Shown piece after piece: positions 23,244 through 33,732 of a stretch of DNA of 64,000 nucleotides. The notes beneath the pieces were generated by a model that was given only the letters and a program-made list of their open reading frames with translations, had not been told where the DNA came from and made no database searches. The stretch's first letter is position 1. Every line of letters starts with the position of its first letter. Both the position numbers and the translations under genes were made by a program. The DNA comes from Loripinus fragilis (taxonomy: Eukaryota > Mollusca > Bivalvia > Lucinida > Lucinidae), in contig CAXHUL010000253.1 of assembly GCA_964019695.1 (NCBI GenBank), positions 1 through 64,000 of the forward strand, in the 5' to 3' direction.

Positions 23244-25522
23244 GAGAAATAAATATAAACGGATATAAATAAAAAAAACAGTGCTAAAATTTTTTGAAAC
23301 TAAGCGCTTTCGGCTTTTGCCTTCATCAGAGTTTCAAGACACACTACATTAGATGGATAGTTAACAAGATATAAATATATACATGAATTATGTGATTATT
23401 TACGCCCAAAAAAGGGCCCAGTTTTATGCGTGGATTTTCACAAATATGACTGCACAATATTTCTGAATTAAACACAGCGTACAAAATGTTCCTTCTGTCA
23501 ACACAGTGTGCAAAATTGGCAAGAAATGTATTGTATGAAAACTTGTGTAGAACAGAAGTCTAAAACATGTCTAGGCTCCTGAAAGATTGTCCACAACAAC
23601 ATAGCTTACCAGGTGTTCTACCATATGACCAGATAGAGTCAGTCACCCTTGTTGATGCCAAATGGACACAGAGTGTTCAGACGCCGAATCCAGTAGCTCT
23701 CACGGAGTTTCCTGGTAGAATCTGACCACTCCTTGTTGTGTTCAAGGCAGCAGACAGAGGCATGACTCAAGAAGTCATGATCTGCAGAGTGAAAATGTTC
23801 TGCTGTTGGTGATCTTTCAAACCTACGGTGTCTCCAGTCATCACGATGGCCATTCATTCGTTTGTTCAATGGACCTTTGGTTTCTCCTACGTACTGTTTG
23901 TTGCAACTGCTGCAAGAGATCAGATACACAACATTCTCTGTTGTGCAGTCTGTGTTCTGTCTGAGTCTTACAGTGGCCCCAGAAGATGACTTCACAGTGC
24001 CAGCAAAGGTTTTCATTTTGCAGCATTGACATCTTTTTCTTCCACAGGGTCGACATTCACCATTTTGGTTGTCATCATCAGAGTTTGGTTTGAGTCGTGC
24101 TCGTACCAGGAAATCTCGAAGGCTTTTGGGGCGTCTGAAAGCCATGACTGGTTTTCTCTTGTAAATATCCTTCAACTCATCTGATGAGTCGATGATGGAA
24201 CAATTTTTGTCAACAATATCCCTGACCTTGGGTAGGTCAGGATGATATGTAAGCACAAATGGGAGTATTGTGCTGACCTCTGTAGACTTTGGCCTGTATG
24301 ACAGCAGTGCATCTCTGCTCCTTTGCCTGGCTTTGTCAATAGCAGAAACTATGTCCTGCTTCAGATAACCACGGCTGTGTAGCTGATTTGTCAGTTCTTT
24401 GGCTCTTAATTCAAACGTGTTTGAGTCAGAGCAAATGCGTCTGAGGCGCAGTGCAAGACTATATGGGATATTCTTGCAGCAGTGTTTTGGATGGCAACTG
24501 GTGGGTAGAAGATATTGGTGGGTGTCCTTAGGTTTGGTGTACAGATCTGTGCATATTCTATCCTCATCCAATCTGGATTGGGTGTCAAGGAAAACGTGCT
24601 TGTCATTTGATACCTCAGCTGTAAACCGTATAGTTGAGTGAAAACTATTGGCTTCTTGTAGGAAGGTATCTAGGTTGTCACGACCATGCAACCATTTCCT
24701 GTCTATGTCATCAATGAATCTAAGCCATGAAAATGGCCTCATGGTGACTGACATCAATAGCTGCTTTTCAAGGTGACCCATAAACATATTTGCATAAGCT
24801 GGTGCCATTTTTGTCCCCATTGCTGTGCCTTGGACTTGCAAATAGTGCTGACCATTAAATTCGAAGTTGTTACACTTCAGAACTTGTGTGAGAAGTTTCA
24901 CCAGAGTTTGTGTAGGAGGGTCTTTTATATCCCTTTCATCCCATGCTTCCTCGCATGCCTTTATACCATCACTGTGAGGTATATTGGTGTAGAGGGATGT
25001 AACATCCATGGAAACAAGTAAAGCATCAGATGGAATGGGTCCAAGAGCCTCCTGCTTCTTCAAGAAATCTGTGGTATCCTGAAGGTATGATGGTAAAGTC
25101 TGGACATGAGACTGTAGATGCAAATCCACAAACTCTGATATTTTCTCAGTTGGGTGGCCATTGGCAGAGACGATGGGGCGGCCTGGATTTCCAGCTTTAT
25201 GAATTTTTGGAAGAAGATAGAATCGACCTGCTTTAGGTTGGTCCACTATGAGGTATGCCATGTTCTTTTCGCTTATGTGACCCTGATCGTGCATTTCTCT
25301 GACTGTGTCTGACACTTGTTTGGCAAATTCTTGTGTAGGGTCATGATCCAAGGGCTTGTAAAAAGCAGAATCATTGAGTTGTCTCTCAGCTTTGGAGACA
25401 TAATGGTCCCTGTCCATGACAACAACTGCTGATCCTTTGTCTGCAGGCTTTATTACAATATCCTCCCGTTTTTGGAGGTTGTATAACGCACTGCGATCAG
25501 ATCTGCTGAGATTGTCATGTTT
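23244..25522 (-). mobile_element. Canonical Penelope-like element (RT plus C-terminal GIY-YIG), 5'-truncated
   Basis: On the minus strand the element runs from about 25522 to its 3' end at about 23244. It consists of one long frame, a roughly 395-bp 3' region and a hammerhead ribozyme motif. Its 3' end abuts the terminus of family 1 copy 2. At the 5' side it breaks into a short TA-rich and G-run stretch, with the usual N-terminal region missing. Confidence 0.9.
23294..23337 (-). ncRNA. Hammerhead ribozyme, minimal type I, of the Penelope-like element
   Basis: Read on the minus strand: TTGAAACT, then the catalytic core CTGATGA, then AGGCAAAAGCC (GGC/GCC stem II with an AAAA loop and one extra A), then GAA, then AGCGCT, then T, then AGTTTCAA. 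The outer arms TTGAAACT and AGTTTCAA pair over 8 bp as stem I. Stem III would be the self-complementary AGCGCT, too short for a stable loop in one molecule, which suggests action as a dimer. Hammerhead motifs of this minimal form are known from Penelope-like pseudo-LTRs. Predicted cleavage is after the T at 23302, between AGCGCT-T and AGTTTCAA. Confidence 0.85.
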
Positions 25523-25534
25523 ATATATATACAT
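23639..25534 (-). CDS. Penelope-like polyprotein: reverse transcriptase and GIY-YIG endonuclease
   Basis: A single frame of 631 codons without internal stops. The annotated ATG lies in flanking TA-rich DNA, so true element coding begins at about residue 5 and the real N-terminus is missing. Domains: the N-terminal conserved block IVIKPADKGSAVVVMDR (26-42); RT with FYLLPKIHKAGNPGRPIVS (105-123), the catalytic Asp in SMDVTSLYTNIP (175-186), QGTAMGTKMAP (235-245) and FIDD (273-276, codons 24707-24718); a helical region at about 355-410; a cysteine cluster CRPCGRKRCQCC (494-505); and the GIY-YIG nuclease starting VVYLISCSSCNKQYVGETKG (535-554), with HR at 563-564 and a Glu in LRESYWIRRLNT (610-621). 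The nuclease makes the target nick and the RT copies the RNA. Apart from the missing N-terminus it looks recently intact. Confidence 0.92.
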   Translation of the reverse strand: MYIYKHDNLSRSDRSALYNLQKREDIVIKPADKGSAVVVMDRDHYVSKAERQLNDSAFYKPLDHDPTQEFAKQVSDTVREMHDQGHISEKNMAYLIVDQPKAGRFYLLPKIHKAGNPGRPIVSANGHPTEKISEFVDLHLQSHVQTLPSYLQDTTDFLKKQEALGPIPSDALLVSMDVTSLYTNIPHSDGIKACEEAWDERDIKDPPTQTLVKLLTQVLKCNNFEFNGQHYLQVQGTAMGTKMAPAYANMFMGHLEKQLLMSVTMRPFSWLRFIDDIDRKWLHGRDNLDTFLQEANSFHSTIRFTAEVSNDKHVFLDTQSRLDEDRICTDLYTKPKDTHQYLLPTSCHPKHCCKNIPYSLALRLRRICSDSNTFELRAKELTNQLHSRGYLKQDIVSAIDKARQRSRDALLSYRPKSTEVSTILPFVLTYHPDLPKVRDIVDKNCSIIDSSDELKDIYKRKPVMAFRRPKSLRDFLVRARLKPNSDDDNQNGECRPCGRKRCQCCKMKTFAGTVKSSSGATVRLRQNTDCTTENVVYLISCSSCNKQYVGETKGPLNKRMNGHRDDWRHRRFERSPTAEHFHSADHDFLSHASVCCLEHNKEWSDSTRKLRESYWIRRLNTLCPFGINKGD

Positions 25535-25600
25535 GTATATATTTTATTGGGGTGGGGGGGGGGGGTTATTAGGAAGCTGGACTATTTCTGGGGTTCATGT
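25523..25600. repeat. TA-rich and poly-G junction sequence
   Basis: 'tatatatatacatgtatata' is followed by a run of 12 or more G at about 25550-25566. It marks the 5' boundary of the Penelope element and could be the target or a breakpoint. Confidence 0.6.
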
Positions 25601-27355
25601 CTATATATTTTAGGCCTCTTCCTTAAGGTAAAGGTGCAGAATCTGGATATTTTCGGAGGTTGTAATTTCACACATTTTTTGAGTTATCCCTGATATTTTT
25701 GGGGGTAAGTCCGAGCCTGTAGATGTATCCAAAATTGACAGTACACATCCCATCCTGGGGATCAATTTGGGCAGCTTGGTGATATGTGACAGAATATATA
25801 TATATATTCCTTTTGTAAAGCTATTTATAAAAAAATGATAAATTATTATAAATGGCTTGATAAAAGAAAAGTGTAACAAAACTTGTGATACCATCAAAAG
25901 GGATCAACAAAGAACATAAACTAATCAACAACACACAGAAGCAAGTAAACAATATCTGTTGCCAGACTGGAGAAAACACAAAATACTACATGATAAAATT
26001 AGGAACGAATACTGTTCTCTCTCATATAGGACTTGATTCATCATACCTGTCAGAAGGGACTGAAAGTGTTTGCAGAAGTTTGCCTTTTAGCTATAGAGCT
26101 CATCAGTATATGCGAAAGAATCTTTTTAAATGTGTGTTTTATTCAGTAGGATACTATTAGATTTTACACTTACAATAAGTGATCATGGCAACTGCCATTC
26201 AGTACTTAAAAAACAATTAATACCTATTGAACATGTACCAACTTGTTAAATGATGCTATAGTTATGGTATATTGATAGTTCATTTAATTGAAACAAAAGC
26301 TGTACTTATGCTACTGTCAAAGAATACTTTTAGACAGTATTTTCAACAAATGCAATGTTGTATCATACTTACAAATAGTTGCAGCAATGCTATCACTATT
26401 TAAGATGTATCATGATATTTTTACAATTCAAAAGAAATATGGTATTGATAAAAAGTTGGAAGACGAATTAAACATGCATACATACTATTTGTTACATTTT
26501 TGCATACTTTCTTAGTATAACAGGTAAGTCAATCTCTTGTGTTAGTAATGATACTTAATAATGTGCCTTCTCTATTGTGCTTCCATATAAGTATTATTAA
26601 AACAGTTGATAACTTAAAGGATGCCTTTTGTCTCTATACCTTGGTGTGTTTACAACTTATCTTTTCTTTAATGCACATTAAAGGAATCAATTGACAGGAT
26701 CCCTGTAACAATTTGTTTAAAATGGGGTCCAATGACTGATATGGTATTATGGTAGAAAGTAACATCAGCTTTATTAGCCCTTATTGGCAAAACTAAGTTT
26801 AATTTTATTACTGCACTTTTAACTCCAAGATATTGCTATTCCCATCAACATTCTGCTTAAACTTGTGGAAATCTGAATGCGTCCTAGTCAAACTTGGCCT
26901 AAACATTTTCTGTCTGTTGAAAATTGGTATTGTAAATCACAACTGAAGAAATCTAGATTCCTTGGATATTATCACTGCATTGCCTACATGTAAAACACAT
27001 CATTATAAACGATTACCTCAATTTCAACAGGAATGATTTATTTGAATAACCCATTCAGCTTTACAGTTTGCATTACTTTAGCAAATGTTTAGTTATATTA
27101 CGTTCATATGATTATGCGTTTCATTTATTGAACAATGAAACAATTTAAAATGCCCATAGCAAGAATAAATTAATATGTCACCTTCTGGGTTTTGATATAT
27201 GCATAAATAGATGTGGCTTAAACAATTTGCACAATGGAGCCACTCTCTTAAAGAATAAACTATTACAAACACTTATGCTTCCTTAAAAACAACATTTTAT
27301 TTTATATATTCATAAAGGAGTGACCCTATCTAGATTGCCAGCAAACGTCTTGTTT
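25601..27355. other. No feature recognised
   Basis: AT-rich DNA. The short frames at 25610-25897 (-), 25885-26160 (+) and 26288-26515 (+) have no recognisable domains. Confidence 0.4.
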
Positions 27356-27430
27356 TTATAAGTGAATTCGACTAGGAAATGTCACAATCACAGACTCCTG
27401 ACTGACCCACTGCATCCATTTGGAAATGAC
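27356..27430 (-). mobile_element. Degenerate Penelope-like family 2 terminus
   Basis: 'aggaaatgtcacaatcacag' followed by 'actcctgactgacccactgc' resembles 'aggaaataccacaatcacaa' and 'actgcagactgacccattgc' at 36465-36500. Only the terminal 70-75 bp is present. Confidence 0.5.
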
Positions 27431-28548
27431 ATAATTTGCTGAGTCTTGACAAAACATTGGATTTTTTTTATAGAATTAAACTTTTGTTAGAGCGTTTTTC
27501 ATTTTCTGAACAGGCGCAAAAATGAAAGATGGCCACTATAACTTCGATTTAGTGTAATGATAACAAGAAATATCTTTAAAAAAGATATTCAGAGGCATTT
27601 AAAGAAGAACATACATTTAAAGTCCTGTTGTAATGAGAATATGTTTTTATGCACAATAGATTGGTTTAAGATGTTGATTGATTGGATGAGGTGAAAATTG
27701 AAGGTTGCCAACGTGAAAGTTTGACTCAGAGTATGTGAACGATGTCTTTTGCAGATCATAGGGATAAAGCGTATTGTAAGCCTGTTGTAGAGACACGGTG
27801 AAAATTTGTAATTAGTCTGGAAAGTCAGTTGGTGGAGGAGTTGCATTGTAAAAGAGAAGTGCAAGTTTAAGCATTGATCTGGCTGCGAAGGTTTCAAAGC
27901 CCCTGTTACACTATTGCAGAAGTAGTTCATAACTAAGAATGTTTGGAGTTATGGTATATTTTGTATATTTCATGTTTAATATGAAATATAGGGATTAAAA
28001 GTATAAGAGAATGTGTAGTGGGAAAAAACTTTTAATACAAATGGTAACTGGAAATCACTAACTATGAAAGCACCTGATATGTTTAACAAATACAACATTA
28101 CTTGAGATCATTGTATAAATAAATAAATTGTATACACTAGAAATTAGATAGTTTTAGCCTCATTAATAATGATATTAATCTGGCATTCATCTACATGCGT
28201 AGGTAGAGGTTACAGTTATGGGCCAACTGCAAGTAGAACCTAGTGATGGCTAGAGCTGTGCTGGTGGGGCTACCATACCCCTTAGCGGTCACCGTAGCCA
28301 GATTGGTCTAGTTTGAAGGGTCGAAAACACACATGGAAATCTTTCTTTAAATTTTCTTTCTTTCCTTATTACTGATTTCTATCTTTCCTTTAGTTTCTCT
28401 TTCTCTACCGCATACAGTATCATAATGGTCAATGGTGACAGACGATACTTAACTATTAGATGTAGATGTAGGCTTTTTATATTTACTACAAAGAAACTTG
28501 GTGGCAGAACATACCGAAATATACCGGAATGTCGCCGATGGCGACACG
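27431..28548. other. No feature recognised
   Basis: The minus-strand frame at 27589-27930 (113 codons) has no recognisable domain. 28190-28330 is GC-richer than its surroundings but matches nothing that I know. Confidence 0.4.
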
Positions 28549-29013
28549 TTTTTTGAGACAACTCGTCGACAGATTTTGAGACAATTCGGCGACACTTTAT
28601 GAGACAACTCGACGACACCTTTATTCTTAGTGGGGTACTTGAAGGGTTTTATGGATACAGAGATATTGGCCAAAACATTAAAGGGATATAAAGAAAATCA
28701 CATACCTATAATCAATAGGTTAAAACAGTGTCTATTCGGTAAGTTCGGTAGGTTCGGCCGAATTCGGTACGGTTACAGCTTTTTTGAGACAACTCGTCGA
28801 CAGATTTTGAGACAATTCGGCGACACTTTATGAGACAACTCGACGACACCTTTATTCTTAGTGAGGTACTTGAAGGGTTTTATGGATACAGAGATATTGG
28901 CCAAAACATTAAAGGGATATAAAGAAAATCACATACCTATAATCAATAGGTTAAAACAGTGTCTATTCGGTAAGTTCGGTAGGTTCGGCCGAATTCGGTA
29001 CGGTTACAGCTTT
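28549..29013 (+). repeat. 231-bp unit duplicated in tandem
   Basis: Two near-perfect direct copies, about 28549-28779 and 28780-29010. 'atggatacagagatattggc' starts at 28651 and again at 28882. Inside each unit is a sub-array of about three units of the form 'gagacaactcgacgacac'. Each unit also contains a 'ttcggtaagttcggtaggtt' phrase. A short frame is duplicated with it (MDTEILAKTLKGYKENH in both units); it has no known domain. Confidence 0.9.
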
Positions 29014-29233
29014 AAGACGCAACCGGGTGAAATGGGCAACCAAGGCTGAGCCGGATACTACAAAACAAATAGCCCCAACATCTTTCAAACAAAAGGTGAT
29101 TATGTTGAATAAGTTTTGCGTTTTGTTATATAAACAGGCAATTCAAGACAGAATAAAATTCTTTTAAACAGGACACGAAGAAAACTGCTGTGATTTTTCT
29201 TGAAATTATAGTCCGTTTCAATGAGCATAGATA
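29014..29233. other. Short unassigned spacer
   Basis: No repeat or frame recognised between the tandem duplication and the large palindrome. Confidence 0.4.
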
Positions 29234-31986
29234 GCAGACTTGCACACACCGTACAACCGGCTGCTTTGATGACAGGTTACTAATAATGATGACAGATACC
29301 GGATTTTATGTCATATGAAGGGCAGGTTATAGTTTACGGTTGGCAAAATTTTAAGAGAAGCCATATGGTACTCTGTGGTTAATGAGAACACTTGTTAGTA
29401 ATGAGAGATCCTACAGAAACAAGCTGGCGTTATATCTCTCACAAATAAAGCCACACTTGATCACTATTTCAGAGGTTTCCTGAGAAAAGTCACAAAAAAC
29501 GGTTATCAGTTCATGTTTTGCTTCTCTACATCAAAGTCTGCTGTCTTCACTTATATACAAGAACACTTCTATCATTCAGCTACATTTCTACTAAATTTGA
29601 AGCCACAGTTTGATTTTATAAAGTTATTGGATCCCATCAAAGATGACAGGTAGAGCTAAAACGGCTGCCTTTGTCAACAGATCAATTTTGAAGTTGCTGT
29701 CTATGGTGACAGGTCATGAATTTCAGTGGCAAACATTGATGACAGGTCTTAAGTCTAGAAAGTTACTTTAAATCAACATATTTCTTCAGCCTTTGGTCTC
29801 AACTGAGAGCATAAAGCATCTTCCATATGGCATTCAGGTCAAAATAATCTTATCTGTTATTTGGCCAACTGATATTGAGCATAGGTAAACAGTCTAGATC
29901 CAGACCATACACTTTAGAAACAGGGTCCATACTGTTTCTTAGAGGATTTAGATACAAAAAATAAGCTCAAAATGTACGTCAGGATCAGATATCAGTTAGA
30001 TGACAAATGGGCATATACACTTTTCAGTGAAATCTTGAGTTTTGTAATATCAGTTATTTCATAATTTCTGCTTTAAGGACAGGGTAAGGTTTGGGTTGTG
30101 CCACTACCTAGTCATTGCTAAAGTTATTTTTTCCATGCAGTACCAGTACCTGGGGACAATATTTAAAAAAAATTACACCTCCCCTATACGAATCAACGGA
30201 AAGTAGTGAATCACTGTAAACAGATAATATCATGATCTTTCCACACAGCAATATATTTTCAGCCTTGATAGGGTATAAGTTGACATCATGTGATGTTGAA
30301 AGCTAAACAGGCTTGGTGTCTACTGGCGTTTTGACTGTTATCTATTGTGATGTGCTTTGGTAACCAAAGTACTTGTTAAACATTTTTTGGCTGTGGATTA
30401 CTATTTGGAATATTTAGAGCTTTGGGACCCCTTAGATTGACCCCTGTTGATGGATTCCTATTGTCAAAATCTGAAAAACAAATACTTGGTCACCAAGGCA
30501 CAACACAAAGGATACCAGCCAAGACGCAAGAAGACACAATGCCTGGTTAGCTGTCAACATCACATGATGTCAACTTGCATACCATACTGGTTCTGCTTTG
30601 AACAAAAATAACATGAACAGTGACCAGGAAGTTGCACAGCCCAAACCAAACCCTGTCCTTAAAACCCAAACGTGCAATAACTGATATTACAATAATAAAT
30701 AAAAAGTGAGTATGATCAGGAAATACCACAATCACAAACTGCAGACAAACCCAAGACACCAAGAGGAAGAGCCACACAACAATCACGAGACACCAGAAGG
30801 ACAAACTAAGCAAAGCAGCCAGCTCTCTCTACCCCATCAAGATGATTGCAAAACTAAAATGAACATAAAGTAACGTACAACAAAACATATAACAATAAAA
30901 GACTCCTACAATGGGAGTAACAATAAACAGCAAGTCAAAAACAACAGAACCACCGCTCTAGAACGGACAGCAGCACAAGCCACCAGGGGACTTAAATGCA
31001 TTCTATTGGCACCAATTCTTCACACCACATTCTGCCACTGTTGAAGCATAAGTAAAGTCAAGCCCTCATGGAAGCCTTCCAACTATTGCAATATATCATC
31101 ATTATGAAACACTCCAATCAAATTAACACACTATGACGAAACAAAAAAGGGTCTCACAATCCACAGACAAAACTCAAGATTTCACTGAAAAGTGTATATG
31201 ACCATTAGTCATCTAACTGATAATTGATCATGGCATACATTTAGAGCTTATTTTTTGCATCAAAATCCTCTAAGAAACAGTATAAACCCTGTTTCTAAAG
31301 TGTATGGTCTGGACCTTGACTGTATACCTATGCTCAATATCAGTTAACCAAATAACAGATAAGATTATTTTGACCTGAATGCCATATGGAAGATGATTTA
31401 TGCTCTCAATTGAGACCAAAAGCTGAAGAAATATGTTGGTTTAAAGTAACTTTCTAGAATTATGACCTGTCATCAATGTTAGCCACTAAAATACATGACC
31501 TGTCATCAAAGGCATCCACTTTAACATTGATCTGTTGACAAATGCAGCCGTTTTTGCTCTACCTGTCATCTTTGATGGGATCCAATAACTTTATGAAATC
31601 TTACGGTGGCTTCAAATTTGGCACTTTGGCAGAAATGTAGCTAAATGATAGAAGTTTTTTATATATAAGTGCAGAGAGCAGTCTTTGATGGAGAGACGCA
31701 CAAATTGAACTGATAACCGTTTTTTGTGACTTTTCTCGGGAAACCTCTGAAATGATGATCAAGTGTGGCTTTATTTGTGAGAGATATAACGTCAGCTTGT
31801 TTCTGTAAGATCTCGCATTACTAACCAATGTACTCATCCACCACAGAGTACCAGAGGGCTTCTCTAACAATTTTGCCAACCGAAAATTATAATCTACCCT
31901 TCATGGGACATAAAATCCCTTATCTGTCATCATTGTAAGTAGCCTGTCATCAAAGCAGTCGGTAGTACGGTGTGTTGCAGATGTAA
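29234..31986. mobile_element. 2.75-kb imperfect palindrome, probably a foldback element
   Basis: The left arm, about 29234-30379, is mirrored by the right arm, about 30479-31986, around a loop of about 100 bp. The outer ends pair as 'cagacttgcacacaccgta' against 'tacggtgtgttgcagatg'. Inner points of agreement are 'acaaacaacttgatcat'-type blocks near 29450 and 31760, and 'ctttaaggacagggtaaggt' near 30072 against 'accctgtccttaaaac' near 30650. The arms differ by scattered substitutions, so the structure is not recent. GATGACAGGT-like words recur in the arms. The right arm carries a later insertion at 30693-31166. No transposase frame is recognised. Confidence 0.8.
30693..31166 (-). mobile_element. 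Penelope-like family 2 tail inserted into the palindrome arm
   Basis: The uninterrupted left arm reads 'gagttttgtaatatcagtta'. In the right arm the mirror sequence is split between 'gatattacaa' (to 30692) and 'acaaaactcaag' (from 31167), with ACAA on both sides as a possible 4-bp target duplication. The insert is a family 2 3' tail: terminus near 30710, 'ctagaacggacagc' near 30957 and 'cattctattggcacc' near 31001. It is truncated before the stop-proximal hairpin. Confidence 0.82.
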
Positions 31987-32332
31987 GATTTATTCTGATT
32001 GGTGGATAATTTAGGGTAAAGTCAATTATAGACAGCTCCCGCTGAAAAAAGCACTGAATGACATTTCATTTGGAGTCACGGCTTTGTTTTCTGTTTTCGC
32101 TTCTGCAATACTCTGTTCTCGTACTGTCTTATCTTTCCAGCCAAAATAACATTTTCTTTTGAGGTCCCTTCCACTTGACCTTTCAGGATAAGGTTCTCCC
32201 GATAGAGGTCATCATAAGCCTTCCCTCTGTACCTGAAATATATGAGCCGTGACGTGAGAATACCTGTCTTCGGGACTTCTGACAAAGCAAATTCCAAATC
32301 AGCCTGCTCAGCTACAAGGACTAGCTAGGAAA
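31987..32332 (-). CDS. Hypothetical short frame, charged and helical (32076-32297)
   Basis: A 73-codon minus-strand frame (32076-32297) ending in KRKQKTKP, with a central charged stretch YRENLILKGQVEGTSKENV. Leu and Ile spacing allows a coiled coil. I recognise no family. It may be an exon fragment, a transposon remnant or chance. The rest of the interval holds nothing definable. Confidence 0.22.
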
Positions 32333-32557
32333 TTGAAATTTCGCTTGTGGCAAGCTTTGATCTGATACTTTCCAAAAAGCGAATAACAAAGGCGCTGATC
32401 AGACTTCGCAGGCTGGTCTGCACCTTTGTTGTTCGCAAACCCCCAAAGACAGGTTTTCTCGAGACAAGGCCCAATTATCATACACATATAAGTCACGCCA
32501 TAATTGGGCCTTGTCTCGAGAAAACCTGCCAATTATGATACACATATAAGTCACGCC
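32333..32557. repeat. Bivalve-type repeat with a 28-bp-arm hairpin and flanking direct repeats
   Basis: 'caggttttctcgagacaagg' (then cccaattat) at about 32451-32479 is mirrored at about 32500-32528. The phrase 'atacacatataagtcacgcc' is present twice, just inside the hairpin and just after it. The left part (32335-32440) matches 7321-7400 and 8655-8740. Non-coding. Confidence 0.7.
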
Positions 32558-32755
32558 ATAGGGAGCCCAGTGGTAGAGTGCTTGACTGGAGACTGAGAGG
32601 CCGCGGGTTCGAGCCTCACCGGCGTCACTGCATTGTGGTCCTTGAGCAACACACATTTATCCTAGCTTAGTACTGGCTCAACCCAGGAAGACCCGTCCCT
32701 GTTTAACTGAAAGATTGTTGATGGGACGTAAAGAATCAAATCAAACAAAACAAAA
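32558..32755 (+). mobile_element. tRNA-derived SINE, plus-strand copy
   Basis: The head 'agcccagtggtagagtgctt' gives box A and 'gcgggttcgagcc' gives box B. The body shares 'agcttagtactggctcaacc' and 'gattgttgatgggacgtaaa' with the minus-strand copy at 12210-12397, and the tail is a 'atcaaatcaaac'-type run. Flanks TAAGTCACGCC (32547-32557) and TAAATCACGCC (32756-32766) form an 11-bp target duplication with one mismatch. Confidence 0.88.
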
Positions 32756-32929
32756 TAAATCACGCCTCTGATAAAATCAATCAAACGAAAAATATTAGTA
32801 TTCTATCGACATTGATTTGTATGGTAGTTTCTGTTTTAAATTGATATTGAGAAACACCAAAAGGTTATACATGTGTACAAATAAAGAGGCAATTGATACG
32901 CATCTGCTGAAAGCTGACCATGTCCCTGG
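32756..32929. other. Unassigned spacer
   Basis: Nothing definable between the SINE and the repeat array. Confidence 0.4.
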
Positions 32930-33725
32930 TGACATCTGGGGCGGTAGAGGTCTACTAGGCCATGATACATCCCAAATATCAAGGATCTAGAATATTTTTA
33001 TGTTTTCCCTATATAAGCCTATGTAAAACATGTGACCCCTGGGGCGGGGCCATTATTGGCTAAAGCCGCATAATTTGAACAAACTTGTAGAGGTCTACTA
33101 GGTCATGCTATATACCAAATATTAAAGCTCTAAGCCTTATGTTTTTAAACAAGTATTTTTTCATGTTTTTCCCTATATAAGCCGATGTAAAACATGTGAC
33201 CCCTGAGGCGAGCCATAATTGGTCCAAGGGGCATAATTTGAACAAACTTTGCAGAGGTCTACTATGTGATGCTTCATACCACATATCAAAGCTCTAGGCC
33301 TTGTGGTCTCATAGAAGATTTTTTCATGTTTTTTCCTATATAAGCCTGTGTAAAACATGTGACCCCCTGGGCCTGACCATTTTAGCCCAAGGGGAATAAT
33401 TTGAACACACTTGGCAGAGGTCCACAAGGTGATGCTACATACCAATGATCAAAGCTCTAGGCCTCGTGGTTTCAGAGAACAAGATTTTTTAAAGTTTTCA
33501 TCTTGGAAATCTATTTTTAGCCAGTGTGACCTAGATATGCAATGGACCAAAACCATTTGAACACTTTATAAAGAGGGCTATATAAAGATTGTCCGTATCA
33601 AGTTTGGTCGAAATCCAGCTAGTAGTTTAGGAGAAGTTGCCCTTTGAAGCAATTGTTGACAACGGACGACACATGACGGACGACAGGCATTCAATGATCC
33701 ATGAGCCAATGGCTCTTTAAAATTA
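32930..33725 (-). repeat. Dispersed mollusc-type repeat array, uninterrupted copy
   Basis: About four diverged units with starts near 32945, 33089, 33253 and 33417 (spacing 144-164 bp). Each has 'gaggtctacta' or 'gaggtccacaagg', 'ctctaggcct' and 'ctatataagcc.atgtaaaa', followed by 'catgtgacccc'. It ends with the same tail as 3639-3795. It serves as the empty-site reference for the Tc1 insertion at 2943. Confidence 0.75.
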
Positions 33726-33732
33726 ATGGCCA

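Noticed and set aside
24399..25236. Plus-strand frames over the Penelope element
   Set aside because: They lie antisense to the intact 631-codon frame and have no recognisable domains.
28480..28830. A Ser/Phe-rich minus-strand protein in the 231-bp repeat
   Set aside because: The frame is not kept between the two units beyond the duplication itself and has no recognisable domain.
32565..32640. A tRNA gene
   Set aside because: Box A and box B words are present but no proper anticodon and acceptor pairing was found. It is the head of a SINE with a target duplication.
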